A stretch of DNA of 64,000 nt from Pyrenula massariospora (lineage: Eukaryota > Ascomycota > Eurotiomycetes > Pyrenulales > Pyrenulaceae): contig JAGFMI010000029.1 of NCBI GenBank assembly GCA_021030905.1, positions 1 to 64,000 on the forward strand, written 5' to 3'. The notes under the pieces were generated by a model. It did not search any database. It was not told the origin of the DNA and was given only the letters and a program-made list of their open reading frames with translations. A program made the position numbers and the translations under genes. This document shows positions 48,008 to 58,619 of the stretch, in pieces. How positions within the stretch are numbered: the stretch's first letter is position 1; every line of letters begins with the position of its first letter.

Positions 48008-48817
48008 GATGAAACCTGGCCACCCGGCTGGCAGGGCTGCTGACAATGATGAAGGTAAAGTCAACAAAAGCGTGGAATATTGAACTGAGGACAGTCTGAA
48101 GTGTGATAGAATATTGAATTGTTTTGTGTGTGCTTCCTGCCTACGAGATAAGATAAGTAAATCTGCCTCCTTCCTGAATCTTTGTCTCAAAAGCAATGCT
48201 CCACCTTAGATACCTTATGAATTAACCGAGCCCAATTTAGGACTTAGAGCAGCAAGCTGGGGAAGGGTCGTTTTCCTAACTCATCCCAGCTTCTCACTCG
48301 CATTGTAGTTCGCACACATTTTAGGTACCAAGTCGCGTCTCTCCGAGTAGCCAGACTTAGCATCTTTAAAAGCCTTCAGTCAAAGTTCAGACGTTACCCA
48401 CCGTCTCCATTTCCATTGCCCTCACCGTTCTGCATATCACAGTCGGAAGTGTCAATCGAGACACGAAGAGTCCAGAGATTGCGCAATAGGCAGGAACGTC
48501 GAGAACAAAAGAGAGAAGCAAGGAAAGAACGACGCTTACTTGATCTACGCGAGGTCTTACCGTCGAGGAAAGTGCGACGCGACCTGGTCTTGCGAGAAGT
48601 CGCACTGGAAAACAGAGCAGTTCGCAACCCTAAGCCCTATTGCCGTTTATAGAAAGGTCTCATCCTCTGGAAAAACTCGAACCGTTATTCCTTGAATTTA
48701 TCTGTGGATGAAAGTCCACAGTTCATGCAATCATACAGATGTCAGTAAATGAAGCGTATTGTCTAGAAGACAATTAATATTTCAATACTCATCAAAGAAA
48801 AGAACTTCACTCGTCTG
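48008..48817. other. Intergenic
   Basis: This holds the promoter of the S53 peptidase. An Arg-rich open frame on the plus strand (48416-48652) overlaps a Ser/Arg-rich frame on the minus strand. This looks like a compositional effect, and neither has a recognisable motif. Confidence 0.45.
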
Positions 48818-49969
48818 CTAAGCAACCCAGTACCAGGTTGTTTTCTGAGAAGAAGACAGGGAGTCTCTTACCTCAATACGAACAACGCGAGAGGGCTCTT
48901 CAGAGGTCCAAGCGGAGAAAAGTGAAAAAGACTCAGAAAGCTCCCACTCCAGCAGCTCTCCGAGACCATCATGTTCAGAAAGAGCTGCCAAGATATGTTC
49001 GCCAAGGACAAATTCCTCTTGCCAAGGGTCCAACTGGAACTCTCTGTCAGCCTCATGGACATAGGTCCGGCTATAATCAACATGGACATTGTCATTATGA
49101 TTGTAGCAGAATGTGAGCCACGCCTCGTCGTAGTCAGTTACGCACCAGGTCGGGATCTTCGGACTTTCAGTCGCTCGTTGTCGTGGCGTGAGTACGTGCC
49201 ATTCATGCAGTGCATCTACGGCCTGTCGTTCCTCTTTCCGACGCTCAGGGGCCACGTAAACCAGGAATTGAACAAGAGTAGTGCTCTCATTGTGACGTCC
49301 CCACTTTTGATAGTGAAGGACTCGCCAGCCACTGTCTTCGGGAGTCTCGCTAGGACTGTTGTCATTGCCGTTCTTCAGTCGTTGGCAAAGCCAATCATAT
49401 GTTCGTCCTCTGGAAAACATGTTGTTGAACTTAGGATACTGTGGAACCACTGCAAGCTCTACACTACATCTTTTCAGAGGAATGCTCTCATCCAGATTGA
49501 TCTTCGAACGCCCATTGCCACAAATCTCAATTGGCGGCGGTAAAATATGCTCTAATTGTCTCTTTGAGTCACGAATAAACCTCTGTCCGTGGGTCCATGT
49601 GCCGTAATCCTGCCAAGTCAATTCATCAAGGCGCATTATTAGCTGTAAGCGCTGACGGCCGCCATCGAAACCGTCCTCGTCCAATGATTCCGATAGCAGC
49701 GGTTGCCTGTCATTAGGACATGTTGGGCTGTGAAGACCAGCGTCATACGCCCAGCCGAGTAGACATCTCGTGTGAAACGCTTTCTTGCAGGCTCCGTGGA
49801 TCACACGTGGTTCGTCCATTGCAATTTCGTCCCAGCAAATGACGCACTCTACCGTGTTTCCTCCCTTGAAAAATTCCATGTGCCCGATGGCACCGTCGTT
49901 CTGGGTCAACTCCTTTACCTGAGCCGTGTTGAATCGCGTTCGAGAACCATTTCGATGGATAATTTCCAT
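48818..49969 (-). CDS. Variant-RING protein, paralogue 1
   Basis: A single-exon gene of 383 aa. A RING-like zinc module at 42-87 has the spacing Cys42-x2-Cys45, His58-x2-Cys61, His66-x2-Cys69, then Cys84-x2-Asp87. The third ligand position is His and the eighth is Asp (CPND) where a Cys is expected. The remaining 290 residues contain a conserved-looking module shared with the neighbouring gene: GWRVLHYQKWG, then FLVYVAPERRKEERQAVDAL, WCVTDYDEAWL and VDYSRTYVHEADREFQLDPW. RING proteins usually act as E3 ubiquitin ligases, but the missing eighth ligand makes activity uncertain. Start: ATG at 49969 with a following Met-Glu-Ile-Ile. Substrate and partners are unknown. Confidence 0.75.
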   Translation of the reverse strand: MEIIHRNGSRTRFNTAQVKELTQNDGAIGHMEFFKGGNTVECVICWDEIAMDEPRVIHGACKKAFHTRCLLGWAYDAGLHSPTCPNDRQPLLSESLDEDGFDGGRQRLQLIMRLDELTWQDYGTWTHGQRFIRDSKRQLEHILPPPIEICGNGRSKINLDESIPLKRCSVELAVVPQYPKFNNMFSRGRTYDWLCQRLKNGNDNSPSETPEDSGWRVLHYQKWGRHNESTTLVQFLVYVAPERRKEERQAVDALHEWHVLTPRQRATESPKIPTWCVTDYDEAWLTFCYNHNDNVHVDYSRTYVHEADREFQLDPWQEEFVLGEHILAALSEHDGLGELLEWELSESFSLFSAWTSEEPSRVVRIEVRDSLSSSQKTTWYWVA

Positions 49970-50553
49970 ATGGAGGGGTTTGATGTTGAGATCTTACTAC
50001 TCTAGAAAGTCCCAGAGTTGCTCTCTTGTATCGACAAATCAAAGCCCCTGCTAAAATACTTTAATCTTCACTAGCCTCTCGTCGTCAATCGAGAACCAGG
50101 ACAAAGCTCTCTAGTTCTAATGAGCTGACCACAAAAAGGAAAACTTGGCTCAAGCGGCAATGCTCTTTCAGGGCTGTAGAGGACAAAGCCTGCGGAACAA
50201 TGGTATTGTCCAGCAGCATTTTTATTTCTTTTCCCATGCACTTACTTATGCGTCAGACCAGTATAGGTGAAATTCATAGCGGTAGAGCAGAAGGCGACCC
50301 GGAGTTGCGCAGCCTATCATCTAGTAGGAAATGGAGAGATTACGATGGCAAGTTTTATGTCTGGAACAAGAAGGGATTAGTCGCTATTTTGGAACCGAGT
50401 GAGAATTACCAAAGTTGTACTTCATTTGAGATGCTGGTAAGAGTATGTGCTTGAGAATATTACAAAAATGCAAAGATTTACTTTCATACATTGATCAACT
50501 CCACTAGAAAGTATTGAACTCACAGTCTATACCGACTACCATCAATTGCCATA

Positions 50554-50721
50554 CTACCAACCATGAAAGAGGCCCTCAAAGTCGCTCTCGCTAAAGTCCC
50601 AATCATCAGCAGCATTTACAGGTAGATCTTCTGCAAGCATTGTCCCTTCAAAGACCCGGAGTAAGGAGAGACTATCGTCCTCGGCCTTGTTCCAGTATAA
50701 GTCCCCAATATTATTCGTCGA
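50554..50721 (-). other. Probable 3' exon of variant-RING paralogue 2
   Basis: After a possible acceptor (CTCAG at 50722), a frame of 55 codons ends in TAG at 50554-50556. It contains AEDDSLSLLRVFEGTMLAED, a third copy of the repeat found at the end of the upstream open frame. Joining from a donor at 50802 (GTCTAG) to this exon keeps phase 0 and gives an 81-bp intron. The donor is non-consensus, so this is a proposal. Confidence 0.5.
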
Positions 50722-50796
50722 CTGAGTCCCCTGGACCAGCCCTCTCGCGATAGCTGCGTGGCGCCGCCGATGATGTTTTTGCGTTTTCCTACAGGC

Positions 50797-51972
50797 CTAG
50801 ACCTCTTCTGCATTTGGCGGAAGGCCAAGCCGTGATAGTTCTTCTTCGAAGACCCGAAGTTGCATGAGATTGTCATCCTCTGGTTCACGCCAGACCCACT
50901 CGGCGGTTTTGTTGGCTGGGAGTTCCGATGCCTCTATCTCTCCTTCGAATACACGAAGCAGTGCAAGGGCATCGTCCTCGGATTTTGCCAGATCTCTCTC
51001 TTTATGTGCTTCTTGTCTTGATCTTCGTATTCGCTGAAGCCAAAATTGTGTTTGCCTGCTGTAGTCGTGATCCCACCAGTTACTTCCAATTTGGAGGTCA
51101 ATGATGTAGACTTCATCATAGTCCTCTAAGGCCCAGATAGGATTTGGGCTTTGACCGAGCCCAGCCTCGTCTTCGTTTTCGTCGTACCACAACCAGTTAA
51201 GGTAAGCTGCAAAGGCGAGAAGTTCAGCTTCTCTTCGTTCTGCGCTGACGCGAACAAGGAAAGTCATTTGACTTGATGGGTATGAATCGTACTTGAGGAC
51301 CCGCCATCCGTTATCTCTATACTGTGAAGCATACCGGAGCCAGCGGCTATCGACGCCGGTAGGACAAGGGGTTGGCTCATTAGCCATCTCAAGTCGAAGA
51401 CGTTCTTGGATCCACTCTAGATGGCGTTCAGTGACGCCCCAGCCCTGGTGAGATTCCAAGAATTCAGAATGGTGTAGGTGTTGAGATGAAATTATCCTGG
51501 CACGCTGGCAATAGTTGAAGCACAAAGGGGGAATATCCTGGGATGCGAGCCGACGAGCTAATCGTCGATTAATTCTTGGTAGTAGCGGTGTTTGATGATG
51601 TGCAGGAATTGTTGCGCTGACATAGCTTCTTCCGTGAGTCCATGTGCCAAAGTCCATATTGAGATCCTGATCAGGGTCATTGCTGAAGGACGAATCGTCC
51701 GAATAATCCTCGTCCAAATTGTCCTGGTCCAAATCGTCCTCGTCCTGAGATGGACGGAGTGGACGCCGACAAATCGGACATTTTCTGGCTAATGGTGCTA
51801 CTAGCGAAGCCCGAAGGCAATGTTCATGCCATGTGTTACCACAAGACACATGTAAAGCCAAAGGCATGCCTGCCTCCATTTTTTCATAGCAAATGCAGCA
51901 ATCTTCAGGAGGTCTGCCGTCTGGACAGACATAGCAGCTTACCGAGGGAACTAAAGCAAGAGATTGAGCCAT
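50797..51972 (-). CDS. Variant-RING protein with C-terminal repeats, paralogue 2
   Basis: The open frame gives 391 aa from the ATG at 51972; codons upstream offer only TTG. The RING-like module has all eight ligands: Cys25, Cys28, His41, Cys44, His49, Cys52, Cys65, Cys68 (CPICRRPL). The same His-x2-Cys-x4-His-x2-Cys core occurs in paralogue 1, and an acidic linker follows it. The shared module appears as GWRVLKYDSY, FLVRVSAERREAELLAFAAY, IWALEDYDEVYI and DHDYSRQTQFWLQRI. The C-terminus ends with two copies of a roughly 28-residue repeat built on a DDxLxxLRVFE core. A third copy lies in frame-compatible DNA just beyond the TAG at 50797, so the real gene probably continues through a short intron to 50554, giving about 445 aa. 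It is probably a ubiquitin-ligase-like protein, with the C-terminal module as binding part; this is inference. Confidence 0.75.
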   Translation of the reverse strand: MAQSLALVPSVSCYVCPDGRPPEDCCICYEKMEAGMPLALHVSCGNTWHEHCLRASLVAPLARKCPICRRPLRPSQDEDDLDQDNLDEDYSDDSSFSNDPDQDLNMDFGTWTHGRSYVSATIPAHHQTPLLPRINRRLARRLASQDIPPLCFNYCQRARIISSQHLHHSEFLESHQGWGVTERHLEWIQERLRLEMANEPTPCPTGVDSRWLRYASQYRDNGWRVLKYDSYPSSQMTFLVRVSAERREAELLAFAAYLNWLWYDENEDEAGLGQSPNPIWALEDYDEVYIIDLQIGSNWWDHDYSRQTQFWLQRIRRSRQEAHKERDLAKSEDDALALLRVFEGEIEASELPANKTAEWVWREPEDDNLMQLRVFEEELSRLGLPPNAEEV

Positions 51973-53994
51973 TTTAGGCAAGCCTCGGTGTGTGATGGTC
52001 AATTTGTCTGTTCTTGAGCAGGATCCAAGAAATTATTGAGAGCTAGAGTGGTCTAAAAAGTCTGGAGATCGGACAGAACATAAGTTATAGAACTCTGGGT
52101 ACAACTAGCACCGCTAACGATAACAATGGAAACCTAGCACCGTGTCTTAATATAGCGGGGATTAATAGGACAAAGGCATTGAAGATACACGGACTAACAC
52201 TATCCACGCAGCTAGAAATATTTTAGCAAACAATGCCATTGTCCAGTCATGACACAAAACAATCACTATCTCCAGCTTGTGTTGAGAAGGCTCGAGCATA
52301 ACAAGTGATTTTGACCTCCTGCCGCTCTTACGCTTTCCATGTTACAATGCAATTTTCTTATTTAAGGAACCTCGAATGACATATCCAGAAAGCCCCGGCT
52401 AAATGGGACATAAGTATCGTTAGAAAAAATAGGCAGAATCTCTCAAGGGATTGGGGTATTTGAATCTGTACAGGATGGAACGTAATCACTCACTCTTCAG
52501 ACATTGTCTTCGTCTATCATCATCGCGCTCTCCTGCGTGATTTCGGTGCAGTACATCTTATGTTTTATTGCCAAAACAGAACCGAATGAGTGCAATTAGG
52601 TCCCTCTGCTGTCGGAGAAATTCCATGATAATTTATCTCCACCGTCCTTCACGGTTCGTCGTCTCTCCCGAGTTGGAAAACTCAGTCTTTTGAATGGTAG
52701 TAAAAGAGGACGATTCAAGTGGACTTCGTCCAGAAGCTAGACTTCCTCGTAGCTCTATAATGGCGATAGCGGCGTACCCGGCTCTGGAAGACTCTTCCTT
52801 TCATGGGCACATGACCAGTCTCAATACCGTCCAGGCATCTCTTGTCCTTGATATTTGGTTCCTGGGCCGACGCGTGCTGAAATGTAATTTTTTGATAGGA
52901 GATGAATGTCTGATCAACTGTCACTCGCTGTGGCAGGGATTGATCAGGCTATTGCTACTACGATTGGCAATCCGCTGGTGTAGCGATTCAAATTCCACGT
53001 CAATAAGCACACGACAACCTGAGCCATATAAGTCAGAGAGGTATGGAAGCTAAGGAAATTTGGATATCCCATCGCTTTGTGAGTTTGAAAGCCTAGATAG
53101 AAGCTCTCGCCCGGATTGACACGTGCAATTCTGCAATTCAATGGTAATGACGCCGTTGATAGCTCCAGACATTTCAGCGAGGCTTTGCAAAAACAATGCC
53201 TATGTCTCCAAGTGAGATGGCTCTGCACGTAAGGAAGTACATGTTCCAGTCTCTGCTCATTTCCAGCTTGTGGTGAAGTCGTGGGAATCGTGATTGGCTT
53301 CCAAATAGGATGGAATCGAAGATGATCGTATCCGGGTTTGAAAGCCCATGACAAAAAGACATGCTTCGTAGAAGGTTGCCTTGCAAAACAAGTGAGTTGC
53401 GCGGATATTTATCTTCTCCGAATGCTCATGGCAAATTAGACAGCATCCATTGTAGACATCACTTTTAGACTAAATACCATTGTGGGAAGCCTGAAACCCG
53501 GTTGTTGAAGTAAACGCGTTGTTACCAGAAAGTTGGATGAGACATTGGAGGCGGAGTTGATGCTTGACATCGTAATCAAGGTTCTTGCTGCAAAATCTTC
53601 TAGGGTGCTTCACTTATCGTGCGCGATCGCGATTGCAGGAAGACTTAGCAGTGAAAGATGTAAGATCCAACAAAAAACGAAAAAATCGAGAAACTTGAAG
53701 AATTTTGCGTCTTGATAAAAATGTCTTATGACATTGAGCGAGAATGCTTAGGATTGAGGCACAACATAGAGAAAGTCAGACGCAACAAAGGGGGAATAGA
53801 TCATTGTGAGACAGTGCTTTTTCGAATTATAAACACGCATGAAGATGCTATCAGTAAAGCTTCGGGACACATGCGAGCAGGCGAACACGGGGATTGAACA
53901 ACTGTTTCGAGCATCATTCAGCTCTGCGATCGTGCTAATCCAGCGAATGCTCACCAAATGGATCGAAGTTCAAACAAAATGTTCAAGATTCGTC
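51973..53994. other. Long intergenic stretch
   Basis: These 2 kb lie between the RING pair and ILV6. A minus-strand frame (52944-53354) begins only with TTG and shows no family motif. A plus-strand frame (52694-53053) is equally featureless. AT-rich DNA near the RING promoter holds no identifiable element. Confidence 0.4.
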
Positions 53995-55108
53995 TTAGCC
54001 TGGAGGAAGAGTGCTGGCGTCCACCAGGTCACCAGCATCTTTCTCCATCTGCTCTTGAGGACTGTATAGAGGGGACCGAGGAAGCGCCATCAGACCTGTC
54101 CTTGTTGACTCTAAGATGCCAAACGGTGCGATGAGCTTCATGAAGGAATCGATGCGACTTGGCTTCGCAGATCTGTACCGCGCGGTTAGCAAAACAATGA
54201 TAGAAGTCCCATCGAGAATCTTACACTTCCACAATACAATTATTTGTTGAAATATCCAATACTTTCCCTCCAAATTGATGCGTAAGGTGTGTAATAGCTT
54301 CGAGATGCTCATGCTTATGACGAAGCGCCTGACTCGCAGCTAAGCGACTGGGATGATAATCTGTGCTTTGCTGGCTTTCTCCTCCCAGTGCCTCTTTTGC
54401 CCGCTGGATCAGGCCGCCTTTCTCTCCGGTAGCGTGATCTTTCTTTGCTTCGTTGGCTTCCTGTTCTTCTAGCTCTTGCAGGCGCTCTTCGCCTTCATGT
54501 TCGGGTGATCCCACCATAACATCTCGGTGGTGCTGCATGAGCTCTTCGAAGACTTCAGGCCCCAGGATTGACACCTTTGCCAGGAGAAGTTCACGCTGCA
54601 CCAACGCAGCATTCGTGTAGTCCAGAACAGCCCACACCGGAACAAGATCCTCTAGCTGCCGCCTCGCTTGCTCGACAACTCCATCCAGGCCTTGTAACAC
54701 AATTGTCATCCGCGACAGATCTTCGACCTCAGTATTACACACAACCAAGCTGTCGATGTTAAAACCTCTCGCGGCGAGGATACCTGATATTCGTGAGAGC
54801 ACACCCGGTTCATTCTGTACGAGGCAATTGAGTACATGTCGCTTTGGAGGATTTGATGGCGGGACGGGAGTTTCGTAGAGGATAGATGACACAGCAGCAG
54901 CAGCGCCATATTGAGGACTATAATCGGACGGAGGAAGTGGTGGAGCGGTGCGACGATGCAAAGCTTTGTAGTTTAAAGCTGAGGTAGAGTTTGACTGATT
55001 TCGGCGCTGCCATCGTGGTGTTAAAGGAGGTGCTTGTGCTCGAGATGTGTTTGGAGCAAGAGATTTTTGCTGAGAGATCAAAGACCAAATCCGCCGCCGT
55101 GACGCCAT
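53995..55108 (-). CDS. ILV6: Acetolactate synthase regulatory subunit
   Basis: The small subunit that activates acetohydroxyacid synthase and confers valine feedback inhibition in mitochondria. Exons 55108-54225 and 54172-53995 (52-bp intron, phase 2) give 353 aa. The N-terminal 75 residues are basic and Ser-rich, like a mitochondrial presequence. The ACT domain starts at about 88: KRHVLNCLVQNEPGVLSRIS, then GILAARGFNIDSLVV and SRMTIVLQGLDGVVEQARRQ. The second part contains RELLLAKVSILGPE, an acidic insertion (about 200-240) seen in fungal Ilv6, and HQFGGKVLDISTNNCIVEV. The last exon ends with SAKPSRIDSFMKLIAPFGI and ESTRTGLMALPRSPL. The catalytic partner is elsewhere in the genome. Confidence 0.95.
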
Positions 55109-55440
55109 AACTCTCGGGTCAAAGCCTTAGACAAAAATATGAGGTGTTAAACTTTACACATCAAAATAAATTAGCAAGAGATTGCACTCGTCAGATTTCT
55201 CCGAAATATGACTCAATTCATAATCTCTCGCGTGTTGTCCGAAAAGTTGTTCGGCACAGGTTTTACCGAATTTTAGCCGCGACTCCGCCCCTGAACCAAA
55301 CCGCATCGCGGATAGAAATATCTTCAACACGTTGCAGTTATGTCGCAAAGGCGCAACCCAGAGAAGGAGCTGAAGATGCGCTGTACCACAATGATTTTGC
55401 AAGCAATCTGAAGTGACTTTCAGTAGTATTTCGAGGTCTT
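55109..55440. other. ILV6 promoter region
   Basis: These 332 bp lie between ILV6 and the unresolved locus upstream. No Gcn4-type TGACTC element was noticed, and nothing else is recognised. Confidence 0.45.
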
Positions 55441-56010
55441 CTAGAAAGTTGAAAGGTTCTCTCCCCGTTGTTGCTTCAACCAGATGGCCGGATTCAAAGG
55501 CCACTGGACTCGATCTGGAATAAAATAAGGCCCGTCCGGAGAATGTTGATACTTCATCTCATAATCCAGCTTATCGAAGTCCCGGACCAACACCAGCTTG
55601 CTGACTAAAAGAGTCAGGTAAGGCTCTGTAGAGCGATTGAGCATTTCAAAGTCGATTTGACGCCAGGGAGTCACGACGGCCTAAAGAAAACCTGGTGGTC
55701 AAGTTAGTCACTGAAGCATTGCCTTGACAATCTACTCATCTTTCTATCATGGAGGCGATAATCATGTCGTTTTTCAGAGTCCTACGCTGAACAGTGTATT
55801 AGTGCTTTTTATCTAATTGATAGCATCCCCTTAGCTACCAAATAGTCTCGACGGAGAGCAGAGCCATCAAACAAATATAAAGTCAGTGATACCACAAACT
55901 CTTTTCAGAGAGAATATTGAAACGCTTGCATTGAAGAGCCTACCGAAAGCTCGTTAACATGCCGTAGGGCCGTTCGACTACGGAGGCACGTGTCCTTGCG
56001 GCAGATCCTA
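55441..56010 (-). pseudogene. Unresolved hypothetical gene or gene remnant
   Basis: Three or four minus-strand segments read like exons of one protein. The last (55680-55441) begins after a TTTAG acceptor and contains PWRQIDFEMLNRSTEPYLTL and DGPYFIPDRVQWPLNPAIWL. Earlier pieces contain FVVSLTLYLFDGSALRRDYL and CRKDTCLRSRTALRHVNELS. The donors between them are only partly consistent: the exon before the last would have to pass an in-frame TGA just before its only GT. This is either a gene whose true splice sites I have not resolved or one that has decayed. No family recognised. Confidence 0.35.
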
Positions 56011-56111
56011 CTTTGTCGAGAAATTCAAGGCTCAGATGACCGCCTCTGAACACCAAGAGTTCACAAGAGTTCACATCCACTTATTGATGAGTCCCCTGTT
56101 TCTCCACGGCT

Positions 56112-56980
56112 TTATTCGCAGCACATGATTCCACTGGGACGGAACGGCTCCGGAAACCACTTCGACAGCCACTCAAAACGACCCACCCACATGCCACGTA
56201 TCGTCCCACACTCGACCATCTCTTCTCCCATGATGATCCCGTCTTCTAAATGCCCCTCAAGACCATAAACTCTGTTCAAGTGTCGACAGTGCTCATCAGG
56301 TTCTAGACCAGGACAAACATAGCCTGCCGGATTACCGTCACGATTCATCCACGTCTTCCAAAGTTGTATGTTCGAGTGACGTCCGCCGAGAGCATCGTTT
56401 CCGCCGCACAGAGTGCAGTGCAAGACCTTTATCCCCTGATGACGATGCTGTCCGCTGCCAATTTCATCTCCAGAACCAGGTGCTCTAAAGATCGTCAGTG
56501 CCGTGTTCGCCGCTTTGCAGATGAATTGAACCAACCTTCGGAGTTTGCCAAGAGATTGCGCCGTCGTAGAAGCCGGCTTCGCCTTCTCAAGTGCACCGCA
56601 GCAGTCCTTCACGGCCAACATGGTCCCAGCTCTCAAGGCAGCTTTGCACGTCAGTGCGAGATTGATGCGATCCGCCACTCCACCTTCAGGGCAGTTGTGG
56701 CCGCACGCAGGTCCTGGAGTTGGGTCTCGAAGGTCTTCGAAGATCTTCAGAAAGACCTCGAGAGGGGCACGCTGAAAAGCCGTATGACTGACGGAGTTGA
56801 GGTTCATGGTCTGGACAACAATATCAGTGGGGGTTAAGTGACAATTTGGTTTGTGATGGCACTTACATGGGGGATGGAAATCCATGCCGCAGGCTTGGGT
56901 CCATGGGGCTCTCTGTGGAGGGCGAGGACGAGCTGGGTCGTACCTGTCTTTTTCGGTTGGGGCTTTGAGGAAGACTCCAT
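56112..56980 (-). CDS. F-box-like protein, paralogue 1
   Basis: Exons 56980-56867 and 56810-56112 (56-bp intron, phase 0) give 270 aa. Exon 1 is short, basic and ends ...AAWISIPH. Exon 2 starts with MNLNSVSHTAF followed by an F-box-like helix, APLEVFLKIFEDLRDP. It continues with RINLALTCKAALRAGTML, which fits the second half of an F-box. Several Cys/His residues follow in a CTLCGGNDALGG segment and in YVCPGLEPDEHCRHLNRVYG, which may bind zinc. If the first exon is missed, an unspliced reading frame from 57044 runs through the intron in another frame at the N-terminus. F-box proteins recruit substrates to SCF ubiquitin ligases; the recognition part here is unknown. It is paralogous to the gene at 57574-58619. 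Confidence 0.7.
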
Positions 56981-57573
56981 GATGAGCGTTTGGAATGGTG
57001 TAGTGGGCGATGTGGTATAGTTGAGTAATGCTAGGATTGGCCAAGGGAAGATTGGGTTGAATTTTTTGAAGAGTGTGCGGCTCATAGGTCTTTTATAGGT
57101 TTCCATACACGATGGAGCCAATTCTATTGGACTCTTTGGCCATGGTGATGTCTTTTGTGAACCAATCTGCATGATCTGTGAACGAATTCACAAGTCAACA
57201 GGTCGAAAAGCCCTTGACTCGTGCGTATCACATCTCGACACTCACGAAAAAGGCGGTGGTGATAATCAGGCTTGCTAGTAATGTGCTAGGTGATCATTAA
57301 CCCAGGTCAACGTAGCTTCACGCGTGAAGTAGCGGCTTGCTGGTAAATGAACGGAGCAGAGTGATTTCATGCTGCATAAGCACCAAAGATGCAAAAGTAG
57401 GACATTGACGCTCAATCCACTGCCAATGTTCCTTTCGCAGATTTTCCAGTCGCCAATTGGTAGAAACCCATATTCCCTAGAACTGTCTTCCACAACAGCC
57501 ACAATCCATGGCGTGCCTCCATTGAGTTGGCAACACGATTCCCCTTGGCCCAAAGATCTCTTCCATCCGCCTA
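56981..57573. other. Intergenic between F-box-like paralogues
   Basis: About 590 bp holding the promoter of paralogue 1 and the 3' flank of paralogue 2. No other feature is seen. Confidence 0.45.
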
Positions 57574-58619
57574 TCAATCATCCATGGACTCCTCCGACTC
57601 ACTATCCGTATCATGCTCATCCACGGATTCCTCAAACTCACTATCCGTATAATGCTCAATCTCCGGCTCCTCCGCGTCCAACCAATTCTCCTCATCCCCA
57701 AAGCGCCAGCTCTCATCCCAACCTCCGTCCCCAAACGGCTCCTTCGGAATCCTCCGAAACCCCTCCGTCGACCCAAACCACTTCTGAAACACAAACTTCC
57801 GCTCCCCCCGTTCCACCACCGCCCCCCACTGCTCCTCATCCAGCCAAATCCCCGGCTTTCCAGGCATCTCATCCCCACCGGGACAGATATGCACCGCGAC
57901 GCCATTCTTGTCGAGGCGCGTCACCCACCCGTCGACCTGCGAGTGGTGCCCGCCGAGCACCCACATCTCCCAGCACTCATTGCACAGCTTCATGAGCCGG
58001 GGGTGGCGCGCGTTGTACCAGCGGGCGCGGCGCTCGGCGAAGCGGGTGCGGGTGTCGAGGAAGACGCCGAAGGAGTAGGGCGCGTCGAAGAACATGGCCC
58101 GCGCGGCGCTGAGGGCGGCTTTGCAGGTCAGGGCCAGGTTGACGCAGTCGCTGACGCGGGTGTTGGAGCTCTCGTGGCGGGGGGAGTTGGTGCTGTGGAG
58201 GTGGCGGACGAAAAGGAGGATTTGGAGCAGGGTTTCTGGGGGGAGGGATTGGAGGCCTTTGTAAGTTTTGGTGCTGAGGTCTAGATTCTAGGCGACCAGA
58301 CTTTGTTAGCATGGACCAATTTGATATCGTCGCTTGAAGTTATGTTGTGGTTTCAGGTCGGATGCAGATCAGTCAACGTCAACGACTACAAGCTCTTGCT
58401 TAGATTGCATTAGGATTTTTGGAAATGTCGCTATCAAGAACGATCGAGAGTCATTAGTGGAAACATAAGAAAATTGAAATGAAGCCTCAGTATGAGGCGC
58501 ACCCGTCTAACAGCTTCTTGGAAGGGTAGAATTGCACTTACATAGGGTATCAGAATAAGAGCGGGCTCTTGCTTTGCATCGGCGGAGGCCTTCTGATGTG
58601 CGAGTCGGAAGTCGATCAT
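57574..58619 (-). CDS. F-box-like protein, paralogue 2
   Basis: Exons 58619-58542 and 58287-57574 (254-bp intron, phase 0) give 263 aa. Exon 1 (MIDFRLAHQKASADAKQEPA...) ends with ALILIPY. Exon 2 opens with a short lead and an F-box-like segment, LQSLPPETLLQILLFVRHLH. VSDCVNLALTCKAALSAARA follows, matching the RINLALTCKAAL of its neighbour. The middle (MKLCNECWEMWVLGGHHSQV, then VAVHICPGGDE) parallels the Cys-containing part of paralogue 1. The C-terminal 50 residues are strongly acidic (Asp/Glu/Ser). The intron interrupts both paralogues at the same place. It is probably a substrate adaptor of an SCF ligase, but this is inferred from a weak F-box alone. Confidence 0.7.

Noticed and set aside
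48394-48652. Arg/Ser-rich open frames on both strands
   Set aside because: The overlapping frames on opposite strands with low-complexity translation are a composition effect.
52944-53354. 136-codon minus-strand frame
   Set aside because: It starts only with TTG and no homology-like pattern could be recognised. It is kept as intergenic.
57613-58284. 223-codon plus-strand frame over F-box-like paralogue 2
   Set aside because: It is the antisense of a gene with a recognisable F-box-like segment, and its own translation is low-complexity Pro/Leu.
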